Counted from the first letter of the stretch, positions 43,358 through 53,595 are shown. The stretch is DNA of 64,000 nucleotides from Methylomonas sp. 11b (GCF_000515215.1 NZ_KI911557.1:1943586-2007585), one strand, 5' to 3'. Made by a program: numbers and translations. The notes: generated by a model from the sequence alone, not told the origin.

Positions 43358-45238
43358 TTAAAAAACCGCCTCTCTCAGCTCAACGGGCCGCCCCATGCAA
43401 AGCCTTAAATAGACTCTGGCGATGGCAATGCCATTAATCACAAAGGACACGGTAATCGGCGCGGCAAACCAGGGGTGTTGGCTACTGGCATGTGACAACA
43501 GCAAATCCTCGCCCAAGAATGCCGGCGTAATCGGAAAGCCAACCAAGCCCAGGAAGCTCAAAAATAGCATCAGCGACCAACCAGGGCGGGTTTCTGCGAA
43601 GGCCCGGAATACGAAAGGCTCATCGGCAAAATGATAATGCCTCAGCAACACGCTCAGCGCCCAGATGCCCAAGATCCAGGATGGAATAATGCCGCTGAAG
43701 AACAAAGCCACATCGGCCCAAGCCGAAGGCACCATCAACCACACCGCCACACCGGCCAAAATGCTGCTCAAGGCCACGCTATGCCAAACCTGGAAGGGGC
43801 TGTGTTTGTTGCTGAACGCGCTCAACGATACCACGGCCATCGCCAGCGAAATCGGCATAGACAGGTAAATTCTGGCGACGCTGCTGACGCCGGATGCGGC
43901 GATAGCGATGATCGCCAACAGGGCAAGGCCCGCCAAAATCTTGATCCACAGGCTCACCGCGTTCAGTTGCCGACCCAGGTTTTTGAGCGGCTCCCATAAA
44001 ATCTTCTTCACCAATAGTTCCAAATGCCCTTCCTGCAGGGCAAATACATACAAGGTGTTTTGCAAAACGTCAGGCAAGGAATCGCGAATCGACGCCGGCA
44101 AAAAAGTCAGTTGATCATTGTTTTTAATATAAAAATCGCTATCGACATTCCCTTCAACCCGCAGTAAATGAGCGACGATGGATGGCGACACCAGCAATTG
44201 ATAGCAGCGCAAAAACGCGTTGCCCATAAAGTGCAGCAACACCAAGTCTTCCAGGCCTAATGCCAGCTCGACGAACATAATCCCTACTTGTGCGATGGAG
44301 GCGTAAGCCACTTGACCTTTGATATTGGATTGGGTCTTTTCCGCCAGCGTCGCGACAAACACCGTCAACACGCCGATACTCAGAACAATCAAACGCGGTA
44401 GATAGTGATAACTCCAGATCGGCATGGTCCGCAATAACAGAAACACCCCTAAATGAATCGACAAGGCTCCATAGAAAATCGCACTGGACGGTGTTGGCCC
44501 TTCCATCGCACGCGGCAACCAAAAACTGAACGGAAACTGCGCCGATTTGCCGGAGGCAGCCAAAATAATCAGCCAGGATAAAATCGACAAGGAGGCATAC
44601 CCGGCCGGCGGAATATTGTTGGGATCGAACATGGTCAACAACTGGCTAAAATGTTGGCTCTCGTGAAACAGCAAATGGCTCATCCAGGTACCGACCAGTA
44701 GTCCTACATCGCAAAAGCGATAAATCGTGTAAGCGCGCAAGGCGTTACGTACCGGTTGCGGCCGATGCCGATAAAAGGCGATCAGCAGGAATGAGGATAT
44801 GCCGACGATTTCCCAGCCGGCAAACAGCATATCGATACTGCCGGACAGTACGATCAGATTCAAGCCGAAAGCAAACCCAAAAATGGCCTGAAAGAAGCGT
44901 TTGTAGCCCGCTTCCCGGTGCAAATAAACCCGGCAATATTTCACAATAGCCGAAAACACCGCCCACACCACAAATAGATACGCCGCACCGACCCTATCCA
45001 GAAAAAACAGCAAGGGGAACTGGTAATCGTCGTGTTGATACAACACCAGCCATTGATATTCAAAGTTAGCGAAGCCATGGCCCGCCCACGCAGCCAGCAG
45101 GCCCAATACCGCGATACCTTTGAGCCGGGTCATCCATAGGCTGATCGCGGCGATTCTATGCTCGTTGTCCGGGCTGAAAAAAATCAGCAAAAAACCGATT
45201 AACGGCAATAACACGCATGCCAATAATAAAATACTCAT
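43358..45238 (-). CDS. dabB: DabB-like proton-channel subunit (NuoL-like)
   Basis: The 626-residue polytopic protein resembles NuoL/MrpA antiporter subunits (GWEIVGISSFLLIAFYRHRPQ, SLSILSWLIILAASGKSAQFPFSFWLPRAMEGPTPSSAIFYGALSIHLGVFLL). It is encoded directly downstream of dabA (4-bp overlap), the gene order of the DAB inorganic carbon pump. In that complex DabB passes ions and energises CO2 hydration by DabA at the inner membrane. It lacks the other complex I genes nearby, which supports DabB rather than NuoL. Confidence 0.88.
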   Translation of the reverse strand: MSILLLACVLLPLIGFLLIFFSPDNEHRIAAISLWMTRLKGIAVLGLLAAWAGHGFANFEYQWLVLYQHDDYQFPLLFFLDRVGAAYLFVVWAVFSAIVKYCRVYLHREAGYKRFFQAIFGFAFGLNLIVLSGSIDMLFAGWEIVGISSFLLIAFYRHRPQPVRNALRAYTIYRFCDVGLLVGTWMSHLLFHESQHFSQLLTMFDPNNIPPAGYASLSILSWLIILAASGKSAQFPFSFWLPRAMEGPTPSSAIFYGALSIHLGVFLLLRTMPIWSYHYLPRLIVLSIGVLTVFVATLAEKTQSNIKGQVAYASIAQVGIMFVELALGLEDLVLLHFMGNAFLRCYQLLVSPSIVAHLLRVEGNVDSDFYIKNNDQLTFLPASIRDSLPDVLQNTLYVFALQEGHLELLVKKILWEPLKNLGRQLNAVSLWIKILAGLALLAIIAIAASGVSSVARIYLSMPISLAMAVVSLSAFSNKHSPFQVWHSVALSSILAGVAVWLMVPSAWADVALFFSGIIPSWILGIWALSVLLRHYHFADEPFVFRAFAETRPGWSLMLFLSFLGLVGFPITPAFLGEDLLLSHASSQHPWFAAPITVSFVINGIAIARVYLRLCMGRPVELREAVF

Positions 45239-47808
45239 CCATGCCTCCTTTCCAATTCGTGGACCGGAATGGTCCGGGTTTGTCCCACAATGATTTTTTC
45301 TGAGCGACTAGCAACCGGCAACGGTCTGCCCGCCGCTGGTTCGGCCACCTTCCAGCCATCGTTACTGTACAAATACAAGACGCGGCTAACCGGATCGCAA
45401 GCCACCAGGCGTATCCACTCGTTATCCAGCCATTCCCGCAAGCCCCCCAGCATGGCGATCGCCTGATCCGCTATCTCGGTAGTCTGTTCCACCACCATCA
45501 GCAAGCGGGCCGGCTCGTGCACCTCGATCATTTGCGACGGCAAGCCGGTGCGCAAATCGCCTTCCACCCCGTTGGCTACGCCCAACAGACCGATCACGTT
45601 ATGCGGCAGCTTGGTGCCGGCGCCGTAGACCGAATTATCGATGCGAGAAAATAGGTACTCCAGATTGATTCCGCCACAAACCGGAATCACCGCCGACAAC
45701 ACCTTGACCAATATCGAGCCGTCACTATCGCTATTGGGGTCGTATGATTGCAAAAACGCCCGTCTATCCATGAATAGATGCCGGGTCAAATCGCGCCGCC
45801 CTACTACACAATACAAATTATTGGAATGATTGAGTTCAGGGCGCGGCTCGAAAATCGACGAAGCTCGCGCCACCACATGGCGATGCGCTTCTTCGTTTTT
45901 ATGAGATTTTGGCCCCAACTCGAACCAACGGCAGCGTTCTCGCGCATTACGCTGCAAAGCATGCTGCATGCTGTGTTGGAAACTGTGAAGCTCATGACGC
46001 GCGGCCTTATCCAGTTGCTGTTGGTCGAAGTAAGTGATCTCGTCGCGGCTGGTATTGTGCAAAGCAGGGACAAAATGTGTACTGTCTGGAATGTCTATAC
46101 CTCGTTCACGCAGGATGTCGCGCACCTGCGGATAGTTGGCCATCCAGGCAAAGGCCCGCGCATTGGGTGCGCCGGGCTTGCCGGAGCAAGCACCGCAATC
46201 ATAGGCGGCGAAATGCGGGTTGTTGACGCTGCTGGAGCCATGCGCCACTACTACGACCAACGGCGCAAACTGCTTTGTCAGCCCAATGTTGCGCAGCAAG
46301 CCACCCACCCGATCGGCCATTTCCGTCAACGAAAAACCCAGCAGGTAGCCGTCTTCATTGAGTTCATCGCTCTCGCGCAGCAAATGCAAATGACCATGGG
46401 CTTCCACTTCACTTAAGCTTTGGATACCCGGCAACTGTCCGCCGGGGCGCAACACACTCCAGCCCAATCGTAAGGCGTAAGCCAAACCCAGGGTTTGCGT
46501 GTACAACCACCCGCGCACCATGGAATGCGCACCAAAATGCATGGTCGACAAGGATTCGCCCTTCTCCGATTTGTTCAGGTTTGGCTTATCCGTGGATTCC
46601 AGAATCAAATGTTTGGGCTTGATCACCACCGGACATTGCGCCACCGGATACACATCGTCCAGACCTTGATACAGAAAATCGATACCGAAAAATCCCGGCG
46701 CACCGAAGGTTTCGATTCCCGGATCCATTTCTTCCAAGTAACGCCTCAATGAACATTCTCTATCGTCGATGCAAAACAATGCCTGCACTTTAGGCTGATG
46801 CTCCGCTGCCGGGTCAATAGGGGCTTGTTCACGCAGAGCAAGCAACAACTCGGAATGCAGCGACCACTCCATCGCCTCGTGCCACACGCGCATTTTCAAA
46901 GGCACTTGCGGCTTGGTTGCATCACGTTCCAATAAGGGAATTTCATGTAAATTAGGCAGTTGTGCGATCTGTAAAAAACGGTGCCCATGTTTTTTATCGA
47001 TAAACGCCAACTCGCAAGCCAGTTCCACCGCCAACAATTCTTTTAGCGAAATAGCTCGAGGCGCCAAAAGCACATTGGGTTGGGTTTCGATAATTCGCAC
47101 CATCCCGGACCAACCGGGATGCGCCAGCAATACTTCCAGGAGATATTGCCCGTACAATGATTCATCGCCGACGATTTTAGCCAGACAGTTCAAAATCACC
47201 TGATCAGGGCCGGCATCCAGCATTTGCCGCACCACAGGCTGATGAAACGGATAAAGAGGTAACAGGCTGTTTTGCACCAAGCGCAAGACGCAATCCCAAA
47301 AGCGCTCGTCCGGTTTCGGCATCGCCCAACGACTAATGCCTTGATCGAGAAAATTACTTAGCAATCTGAACATCACCGGATGCACCATACCGTTTAAATC
47401 GATTTCCAATCGATTCAACCAGGCGCTGCGAATGCCGTGGTTAGCCAAGGACTGCGGTGGATAATGACTGTGACCGTCGGGCTGAAATAAAGAAGCCCGC
47501 AAAGACTCTTCTTGATAAACACTGCAATTGGCCTGCGCGATCGCCCAGTCCAGCGCTTGATCGCTGATGCGGCCTTCGTTATAGCGTTTCAGGTAATCGG
47601 CCAAGGGCAAATAGCTTTTCGCACCATACACCTGAGCCGCCACCGCGACCCCTTCGTGAAACGGATAGTCCTGCACGGCATGCAAGGTGTTGTGGTGAAT
47701 AAAATCCTTGATTGGTCCCTGGCTGGGCAGCCAATGAGCGATGTGCTCGATTGCCGCATCCAGATCGAAAGCAGCGTTGTGAACATTTTGATGGTCAGAA
47801 GCAGACAT
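45235..47808 (-). CDS. dabA: DabA-like inorganic carbon transporter subunit (DUF2309)
   Basis: The 857-residue protein matches DabA in length and in its zinc site: Cys346 and Asp348 in LFCIDDREC, His523 in VVVAHGSSSVNN and Cys538 in AAYDCGACSGKPG. The spacing copies the beta carbonic anhydrase-like site of characterised DabA. It is thought to hydrate CO2 to bicarbonate in one direction, trapping inorganic carbon in the cytoplasm. It is encoded upstream of dabB and divergent from a SulP transporter gene. Confidence 0.92.
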   Translation of the reverse strand: MSASDHQNVHNAAFDLDAAIEHIAHWLPSQGPIKDFIHHNTLHAVQDYPFHEGVAVAAQVYGAKSYLPLADYLKRYNEGRISDQALDWAIAQANCSVYQEESLRASLFQPDGHSHYPPQSLANHGIRSAWLNRLEIDLNGMVHPVMFRLLSNFLDQGISRWAMPKPDERFWDCVLRLVQNSLLPLYPFHQPVVRQMLDAGPDQVILNCLAKIVGDESLYGQYLLEVLLAHPGWSGMVRIIETQPNVLLAPRAISLKELLAVELACELAFIDKKHGHRFLQIAQLPNLHEIPLLERDATKPQVPLKMRVWHEAMEWSLHSELLLALREQAPIDPAAEHQPKVQALFCIDDRECSLRRYLEEMDPGIETFGAPGFFGIDFLYQGLDDVYPVAQCPVVIKPKHLILESTDKPNLNKSEKGESLSTMHFGAHSMVRGWLYTQTLGLAYALRLGWSVLRPGGQLPGIQSLSEVEAHGHLHLLRESDELNEDGYLLGFSLTEMADRVGGLLRNIGLTKQFAPLVVVVAHGSSSVNNPHFAAYDCGACSGKPGAPNARAFAWMANYPQVRDILRERGIDIPDSTHFVPALHNTSRDEITYFDQQQLDKAARHELHSFQHSMQHALQRNARERCRWFELGPKSHKNEEAHRHVVARASSIFEPRPELNHSNNLYCVVGRRDLTRHLFMDRRAFLQSYDPNSDSDGSILVKVLSAVIPVCGGINLEYLFSRIDNSVYGAGTKLPHNVIGLLGVANGVEGDLRTGLPSQMIEVHEPARLLMVVEQTTEIADQAIAMLGGLREWLDNEWIRLVACDPVSRVLYLYSNDGWKVAEPAAGRPLPVASRSEKIIVGQTRTIPVHELERRHG

Positions 47809-48134
47809 CTGTAACTTAAACCTCGCTAGTCAAACAGAAGTTGAGGCAAACAGCCTCTTATGCTTCACTTTGCATAGTGCGTGCCAAATCCCTAAACCCT
47901 TACATACCGCCGTTTCCAGCTTATTATTTAAATCCCAAGTCAAGCACCATCGGTGCAAATAAACCATCCAACTGGTTGAAGCCGACGAATCAACCAGACC
48001 AGCAAATCAAATCGACAACAATTTTCCGGGCGACCACGGCCACAACCCTTGATATATCTGTACTGACGCAGTTCGTGCAAAATTGGCATGTTTCTCGCTG
48101 TACTTTGGTTTTCCTTGGCTTCTTGAGAAAAACC
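47809..48134. other. Divergent promoter region of dabA and the SulP gene
   Basis: The 326-bp spacer between the two divergent starts has an open plus-strand frame back to 47841, but it lacks a ribosome site and SulP-like sequence begins only at 48135. It presumably carries both promoters. I see no clear operator. Confidence 0.5.
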
Positions 48135-49781
48135 ATGAACACATCTTCTTCGGCCACCTTGCCAAAAACCGGGCTTCCCGGTTTAATCGAAAACTGGCGT
48201 AGCGATCTGCTATCCGGGTTCTTAGTGTTTTTGATTGCCCTGCCTTTGTGTCTGGGTATCGCCATGGCGTCGGGCTTTCCACCCATGTCCGGCATCATCA
48301 CCGCTATTATTGGCGGCGTACTGGTATCCAGAATCAACGGCTCTTATGTGACGATTAACGGCCCAGCCGCTGGATTGATCGTGGTAATCGTCGACGCGGT
48401 GCAGGCTTTAGGCGAAGGTGATGCAATGGCGGGTTACCGTTACACACTCGCGGCCATTGTGATAGCCAGCGTACTGCAAATCCTTCTCGGGGTTTTCAAA
48501 GCAGGCAAACTCAGCGCCTTTTTTCCCTCATCGGTCGTCCACGGCATGCTGGCAGCCATCGGCATCATTATCATGGCCAAGCAAATTCACACGTTGCTTG
48601 GTGTGAAACCTGCCGCCAAATCACTATTGGGCACCATCGCCGAGATTCCGCACTCCATCATGGAATTCAATCCCGAAGTGACCTTGATTGGCCTATTGGG
48701 TTTAGCGTTGCTGATCAGTTGGACGATGATCAAAAATCCTACACTGAAGATGATTCCGGCCCCCTTATTAGTGGTATTGGTAGGTCTTGGCTTGGGTCAG
48801 TATTTCGATCTGGACCATATCCACGAATACATGTTTTTGCAGGATGAACCGATTCTTGCACATCACGTATTTACAATAGGCCCCGCCTTTTTGGTTGCGG
48901 TCCCGGAAAACTTCCTCTCCGGATTTTATTTTCCGGATTTTTCCAAAATCGCCACGCCAGAATTCTGGACATCGGTGATTACCATCTGGCTGGTCGGCAG
49001 CTTAGAAAGTCTGTTGAGCGCCTCAGCTGTCGATAAGCTCGATCCCTACAAGCGCAACTCCAACCTCAACCGCGACTTGACTGCCGTTGGAATTGGTAAC
49101 TTAGTCGCTGGCTTGATTGGTGGCTTGCCGATGATCGCAGAAATTGTTCGTAGCTCGGCGAATATCAACAACGGCGCCAAAACCGGCTGGTCCAACTTCT
49201 TTCACGGCTTGTTTTTATTAATCTTCGTGGCGCTGTTTCCTAAGTTGATACATGAAATTCCCTTAGCTGCGCTGGCGGCACTCTTGGTATTTACCGGGTT
49301 TCGCCTGGCCTCGCCAAAAGAATTTGCAAAGACGCTGGCGGTAGGTCTGGACCATTTCGCAGTATTCGTCATCACCATCCTGGGTGTATTGGCAACCGAT
49401 TTGCTGGTCGGCGTGGCGATAGGTATCGCGGTTGAACTGGCGATTCACGTCAGCCGAGGTTTAAAGCTGCGTAACGCTTTTTCGATGGCTTTTCATGTGC
49501 GTCAAACCGATGTTGATACCCACCACATCGAGGTATCCGGCGCGGCCGTGTTTTCCAACTTTATTACGCTGAAAAGCTTGCTGGCCGATTTTCCACAACG
49601 CAAAACCGTATTTTTTGATTTGACCGAAGCCAATTTGATCGACCATACGGTAATGGAATTCATCCACCACTTTGCTGAAGATTACAACCAAGCCGGAGGC
49701 CGCTGCCAAATTGTCGGCCTGGACGATCACGAAAGTTATTCCGACCATCATCTCTCGGCACGTCGCAAAATTGCGCTCTGA
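48135..49781 (+). CDS. SulP family anion transporter (possible bicarbonate)
   Basis: The 548-residue protein has the SulP signature near its start (LIENWRSDLLSGFLVFLIALPLCLGIAMASGFPPMSGIITAIIGGVLVSRINGS and GPAAGLIVVIVDAV), about 11 membrane segments and a C-terminal STAS domain from about residue 450 (GAAVFSNFITLKSLLADFPQRKTVFFDLTEANLIDHTVMEFI). SulP proteins carry sulfate, bicarbonate or related anions. Divergence from dabA and the carbonic anhydrase gene nearby favour bicarbonate; this is inference. The start is ATG 48135. Confidence 0.88.
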   Translation: MNTSSSATLPKTGLPGLIENWRSDLLSGFLVFLIALPLCLGIAMASGFPPMSGIITAIIGGVLVSRINGSYVTINGPAAGLIVVIVDAVQALGEGDAMAGYRYTLAAIVIASVLQILLGVFKAGKLSAFFPSSVVHGMLAAIGIIIMAKQIHTLLGVKPAAKSLLGTIAEIPHSIMEFNPEVTLIGLLGLALLISWTMIKNPTLKMIPAPLLVVLVGLGLGQYFDLDHIHEYMFLQDEPILAHHVFTIGPAFLVAVPENFLSGFYFPDFSKIATPEFWTSVITIWLVGSLESLLSASAVDKLDPYKRNSNLNRDLTAVGIGNLVAGLIGGLPMIAEIVRSSANINNGAKTGWSNFFHGLFLLIFVALFPKLIHEIPLAALAALLVFTGFRLASPKEFAKTLAVGLDHFAVFVITILGVLATDLLVGVAIGIAVELAIHVSRGLKLRNAFSMAFHVRQTDVDTHHIEVSGAAVFSNFITLKSLLADFPQRKTVFFDLTEANLIDHTVMEFIHHFAEDYNQAGGRCQIVGLDDHESYSDHHLSARRKIAL

Positions 49782-49790
49782 CCCGGTTTA

Positions 49791-49824
49791 GCGTCACGCG
49801 GCTGCAACAACGGTCGCGTGACGC
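49791..49824 (+). terminator. Strong hairpin after the SulP gene
   Basis: GCGTCACGCG (49791-49800) pairs with CGCGTGACGC (49815-49824) around a 14-nt loop, starting 10 bp after the stop codon. There is no clean T-run, so termination is likely but not certain. Confidence 0.55.
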
Positions 49825-49931
49825 CTTAGCCGTCTTCAGCGCTACACTTTAACAATATCGCCAAAAGCCCATTCCTCTCCCGACGACACCGGGAGATGCG
49901 GCCGCTTTTGCTTAAATTTTGGAGAATCGTC

Positions 49932-50645
49932 ATGCACACGCTATCGCGAACATTCTTTTATTCCTGCTACGTATGCTCGCTACTGGCTATATCGAACACT
50001 GTAAACGCCGCTGAATTGCTTGAGGACTCCGGCGCCTGGTTACAAGCCGTGGCCGAAGGCAGTATGGGCTTTATCGATCCTAGTCTGAAAAACGGGCGCA
50101 TCTGGCTAGAAGGCCAATCACGCTTCGATGGTGATTGGGGCCATTGGTATCAAGGCATGGTTCGCACAGCTGCCGGTTATTCCTTGAGCGACCGAGCCAC
50201 CCTCTGGGCAGGTTACACTTGGCTGCCCACCCAAAACATCGGTAAAGCTTATGTCTCGCAACAGGATATTTGGCCGGCATTCCGTTATGTGTTGCCCACG
50301 GAGATAGGCACTTTTACCTTCCGCACAATGTGGGAAACCAACTTTCTAAACGGCAGCCAATTACGCGAACGGCCCCGGCAAATGATCAAATTCATGCACC
50401 CATTCGACTTCGAACCGCGCTTGAGTTTGATTGCCTGGGATGAAGCCTTTTACCGGGTCAATTCCACCACTTTTGGCGGCAAATCAGGGTTCGATCAAAA
50501 CCGCGCGTTTGCCGGCTTCGGTTGGAGCTTCAACAAAAATGTTAGAACCGAATTGGGTTACATGAACCAATATCTCGATAACGCCAATCACAGTGCGGCG
50601 ACGATGCGGCATTTGGGCATGGCGTCGGTGTTTGTAAATTTCTAA
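49932..50645 (+). CDS. DUF2490-like outer membrane protein
   Basis: The 237-residue protein starts at ATG 49932 (GGAGAAT at 4 nt). It has a signal peptide (FFYSCYVCSLLAISNTVNAAEL). The mature part is made of amphipathic strands (RIWLEGQSRFDGDWGHWYQGMVRTAAGYSLSDRATLWAGYTWLP), ends in a phenylalanine (VFVNF) and looks like a small beta barrel of the DUF2490 type. The function is unknown. It lies between the carbon transport genes and the cytochrome genes. Confidence 0.75.
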   Translation: MHTLSRTFFYSCYVCSLLAISNTVNAAELLEDSGAWLQAVAEGSMGFIDPSLKNGRIWLEGQSRFDGDWGHWYQGMVRTAAGYSLSDRATLWAGYTWLPTQNIGKAYVSQQDIWPAFRYVLPTEIGTFTFRTMWETNFLNGSQLRERPRQMIKFMHPFDFEPRLSLIAWDEAFYRVNSTTFGGKSGFDQNRAFAGFGWSFNKNVRTELGYMNQYLDNANHSAATMRHLGMASVFVNF

Positions 50646-50701
50646 TCGACGCCTCGCCAAAATTGTATGCACGAATAAAAAAATCAACCTGATAGGGGCA
50701 T

Positions 50702-52066
50702 ATGAAAATTAACAACACAATTTCGCCTAGCCTATGGGCCACGGCACTAGTACTACTCACAAACCTGTTCGCTTCCCAAACGGCACAGGCCTTACCAAGT
50801 TTCGCCCGGCAAACCGGCATGCCATGCACATCCTGCCACACCCAAGCGTTTGGTCCCAATCTGAACGCGTATGGCCGATCGTTCAAACTGAACGGTTATA
50901 CCTGGGGCGGTAACGAATCGGCTTTGAGCCGATTTGGCGGCATGGCTATGGCCTCAATCAGCAATACCAAGAAAAATAACGACGACATCCCGAATGATCA
51001 CGTGCTAGCCAATCGCGGGTTCAACAGCAATAACAACGTCGCCTTTGATCAAGCCTCGTTATTCTATGGCGGTAAAGTATTCGGCAAAATGGGGGCTTTC
51101 GTTCAATTCACCTACGACGGCGTGGCCAGCCGCTTTGCGCTGGACAACACAGATATTCGCATAGCTAACGACGTGGATTGGCTGGATCAAAATTTCGTTT
51201 ACGGCGTTTCATTCAATAACGGCCCAACCGTTCAAGACCTTTGGAATAGCACACCCGCCTGGGGCTTCCCGTACGCGTCATCGCCGTTTGGCCCTAGCTA
51301 TGCCGGCCCGATTATTGACGGGGTGGCCGGCCAAGTGGGCGGCGCAACGCTATATACCATGATTAACAACACGTTCTTCTTGGAGGCCGGCGCTTACAGT
51401 AGCTTTGCCAAATATGTACAAAAAGGCATGGGGCAATGGAGTCCCGACGGCACGGTTAAAATTAACGGTGGAGCTCCTTATTGGCGAATCGGTCTACAAC
51501 ACGAAGCGAAAGGACATTATGTCTCGCTGGGCCATTTTGGTTTCCGCACCGATATTCAACCCGATCCCAATGCGCCGGTCACCGACCGTTACACCGATCT
51601 CGGCGTTGATTTCAATTATCAATACCTTGCCAACCCGCTGCACATATACGAAGTCAAAGCCAACTATACGCGCGAACAACAACAATTATTCGCGACGTAC
51701 AATGGTGGCGACGGTTCTGAGCGCATCAATCAGCAGTTAGGCTTTTTTGGGTTGAACGGTACCTACACCTATGACCAGACCTATGGCATAACCGCCGGTT
51801 TTAATCATATCTACGGTAATCGGGATAGCGTCGTTTACAGTGCGTCGCCAACCAACAAACCTAATTCCGAATATTTCACATTTGAATTGGATTACGTACC
51901 GTTTGGTAAAAAAGCCGCGACGGATGATTCCTACTTGAATTTGAAGTTCGCCGCCCAATATATCGCCTATACGCGACTGAACGGCGCCGATAAAAATTAC
52001 GACAATACCGGCCGCAACGCCAGCGATAACAACACGCTATATTTCAACACCTGGCTAGCGTTTTAA
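50702..52066 (+). CDS. Mono-heme c-type cytochrome fused to a porin-like barrel
   Basis: The 454-residue protein has a signal peptide (WATALVLLTNLFASQTAQA) and one CXXCH heme motif just after it (MPCTSCHTQAFGPNLNAYGRSFKLNGY). The remaining ~390 residues are strand-rich with alternating hydrophobic residues (GGKVFGKMGAFVQFTYDG, YWRIGLQHEAKGHYVSLGHFGF, YLNLKFAAQYIAYTRLNG) and end in F, like an outer membrane barrel. A heme at the mouth of a barrel suggests electron exchange across the outer membrane; this is inference. A strong terminator follows. Confidence 0.72.
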   Translation: MKINNTISPSLWATALVLLTNLFASQTAQALPSFARQTGMPCTSCHTQAFGPNLNAYGRSFKLNGYTWGGNESALSRFGGMAMASISNTKKNNDDIPNDHVLANRGFNSNNNVAFDQASLFYGGKVFGKMGAFVQFTYDGVASRFALDNTDIRIANDVDWLDQNFVYGVSFNNGPTVQDLWNSTPAWGFPYASSPFGPSYAGPIIDGVAGQVGGATLYTMINNTFFLEAGAYSSFAKYVQKGMGQWSPDGTVKINGGAPYWRIGLQHEAKGHYVSLGHFGFRTDIQPDPNAPVTDRYTDLGVDFNYQYLANPLHIYEVKANYTREQQQLFATYNGGDGSERINQQLGFFGLNGTYTYDQTYGITAGFNHIYGNRDSVVYSASPTNKPNSEYFTFELDYVPFGKKAATDDSYLNLKFAAQYIAYTRLNGADKNYDNTGRNASDNNTLYFNTWLAF

Positions 52067-52113
52067 CGATCTACCTTGACTATGAGCCTCACAGGCATAG
52101 TCGGCTCCTGCCT

Positions 52114-52141
52114 GACCGGCACTTCGGTGCCGGTCTTTTTT
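52114..52141 (+). terminator. Intrinsic terminator
   Basis: GACCGGCAC-ttcg-GTGCCGGTC (52114-52135) is a perfect 9-bp stem with a UUCG loop, followed by six T bases. It ends the cytochrome-porin transcript. Confidence 0.93.
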
Positions 52142-52164
52142 CCTCGACTCAATACCCGAATACT

Positions 52165-52893
52165 ATGCAATCACCCAACCGTTACCGACGTTTTGCGGAT
52201 ATTTCCACCAGTGAACGCATTCTTAATACCGTATTTTTGTTGACCATAGGTCTAGCCTACATCATGGCTTTGATCAATATGTACTATACCCATCAAGGCC
52301 GAGACGGCAAACCGGGCCTCTCGATAGAAGACATCGTCATCATGTACCACGGTTCCAGCAACCAAACGCGTTTGGGTTCGGCAATTTCCGGCATTATGGA
52401 GCCGAATCTGAAATACAAAAACGACAAGGACGTCATTCTGAAATGGATACACGATGGCGCCGAAAAACCCGCTTATGAACAAGACATTGTCCCCATTCTG
52501 AATCGGGACTGTGTGCATTGCCATACGCCCAGCATCAATCCGTCGTTACCGGACTTAAGCAATTATGCTGGCGTCGCAGGCGTCGCGCATGCCGGCGGAG
52601 CGACACTACCCGCTTTAGTCCGAGTCTCGCACATCCATCTTTTCGGCATCGCCTTTATCCTATTTTTTATCGGCAAAATATTTTTGCTTTGCGATATGAA
52701 TATATACGTTAAACGGGTGGCGGTCGTGATACCGTTCGTGGCGATGTTGTTGGATGTGCTGTCTTGGTTTGTCACGAAAAACATTGCCCAGTTTGCTTAC
52801 GTCGTCGTGCTAAGCGGCGCGCTGATGGGCTTGTCGATGGGCGTACAGATATTATTGAGTATCCAACAAATGTGGTTTTATCGAAAAAATTAG
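52165..52893 (+). CDS. Membrane-anchored protein with one heme motif
   Basis: The 242-residue protein has one membrane segment near the start (VFLLTIGLAYIMALINMYYTH), a soluble part with CVHCH (NRDCVHCHTPSINPSLPDLSNYAG), which is a single c-type heme site, and then three or four further membrane segments (LFGIAFILFFIGKIFLL, VAVVIPFVAMLLDVLSW, FAYVVVLSGALMGLSMGVQILL). It is thus a membrane cytochrome facing the periplasm. It lies just after the cytochrome-porin gene and could pass electrons to it. The family is not recognised by name. Confidence 0.7.
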   Translation: MQSPNRYRRFADISTSERILNTVFLLTIGLAYIMALINMYYTHQGRDGKPGLSIEDIVIMYHGSSNQTRLGSAISGIMEPNLKYKNDKDVILKWIHDGAEKPAYEQDIVPILNRDCVHCHTPSINPSLPDLSNYAGVAGVAHAGGATLPALVRVSHIHLFGIAFILFFIGKIFLLCDMNIYVKRVAVVIPFVAMLLDVLSWFVTKNIAQFAYVVVLSGALMGLSMGVQILLSIQQMWFYRKN

Positions 52894-53031
52894 CCTGCGA
52901 ATCTGAGCAACAGACGCGCATACATATTTTATTACCGACAAACCGAAGCGGTTAAATTCGAACAAGCAGATGCCTTTTCCTGATCCTCCTCAGGCAATTG
53001 CTATAATCAAAACGCCAAACACGGAGCCGAC

Positions 53032-53595
53032 ATGAACCGCTTCATTATTGTTTTCATCATATTTTTTAATGCCATAGCCTGTTCCACTGAGCCTAGACTA
53101 GACCCTGCTGCGGCGCAACAATCATCAGACACCCGCCCGGCATTGGCAAAAAGTGACAAGCTCCCCGAACCGCCGGAAACCGGCGAACCCGCCATGCATG
53201 CCATCCAAAACAATCGCCTGCAACGCGTGATGCAGCAAATCAACGAACTGGTCTACAGTCAACTCAGTGGCGAAATTAACCTTAAAGAACAACGCGAGTT
53301 AAAAACCGCGGAAATCGCCAGAATCGCCAACGAGCTGGCTGCTAGCAAAACATCCATTGTGGAAACGCTGCCCACGCTAAACTTAAAGCCGGACGAACAA
53401 ACCACTTTTCTCGCATTGGCCGATAAATTGCGCATGAGCGCGGCGCAAATGCGAGAGCATGCTGACAACTATCAACTGCAAGCGATTCCGGCAACATTGG
53501 ATACCATCACCAATACCTGTATCTCCTGTCATGTATTATTCAGAAAGAGCCGGAGTTTATTAGAAAAATGCAAAGACCCCCGATACACTTGCTAA
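53032..53595 (+). CDS. Lipoprotein cytochrome c'-like protein
   Basis: The 187-residue protein has a lipoprotein signal (IIFFNAIACST, Cys17). After a disordered stretch, four helices can be drawn, and the last carries the heme motif (NTCISCHVLFRKSR) close to the C terminus, as in cytochrome c'. The protein ends with two more cysteines (CKDPRYTC). It is probably tethered to a membrane in the periplasm. It precedes the carbonic anhydrase gene by about 60 bp on the same strand. Confidence 0.7.
   Translation: MNRFIIVFIIFFNAIACSTEPRLDPAAAQQSSDTRPALAKSDKLPEPPETGEPAMHAIQNNRLQRVMQQINELVYSQLSGEINLKEQRELKTAEIARIANELAASKTSIVETLPTLNLKPDEQTTFLALADKLRMSAAQMREHADNYQLQAIPATLDTITNTCISCHVLFRKSRSLLEKCKDPRYTC

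Noticed and set aside
45778..46416. 212-codon frame opposite dabA
   Set aside because: It is antisense to the zinc-site region of DabA and has no ribosome site.
47841..48134. N-terminal extension of the SulP protein
   Set aside because: There is no membrane or SulP pattern before residue 99, and it would use the divergent promoter region.
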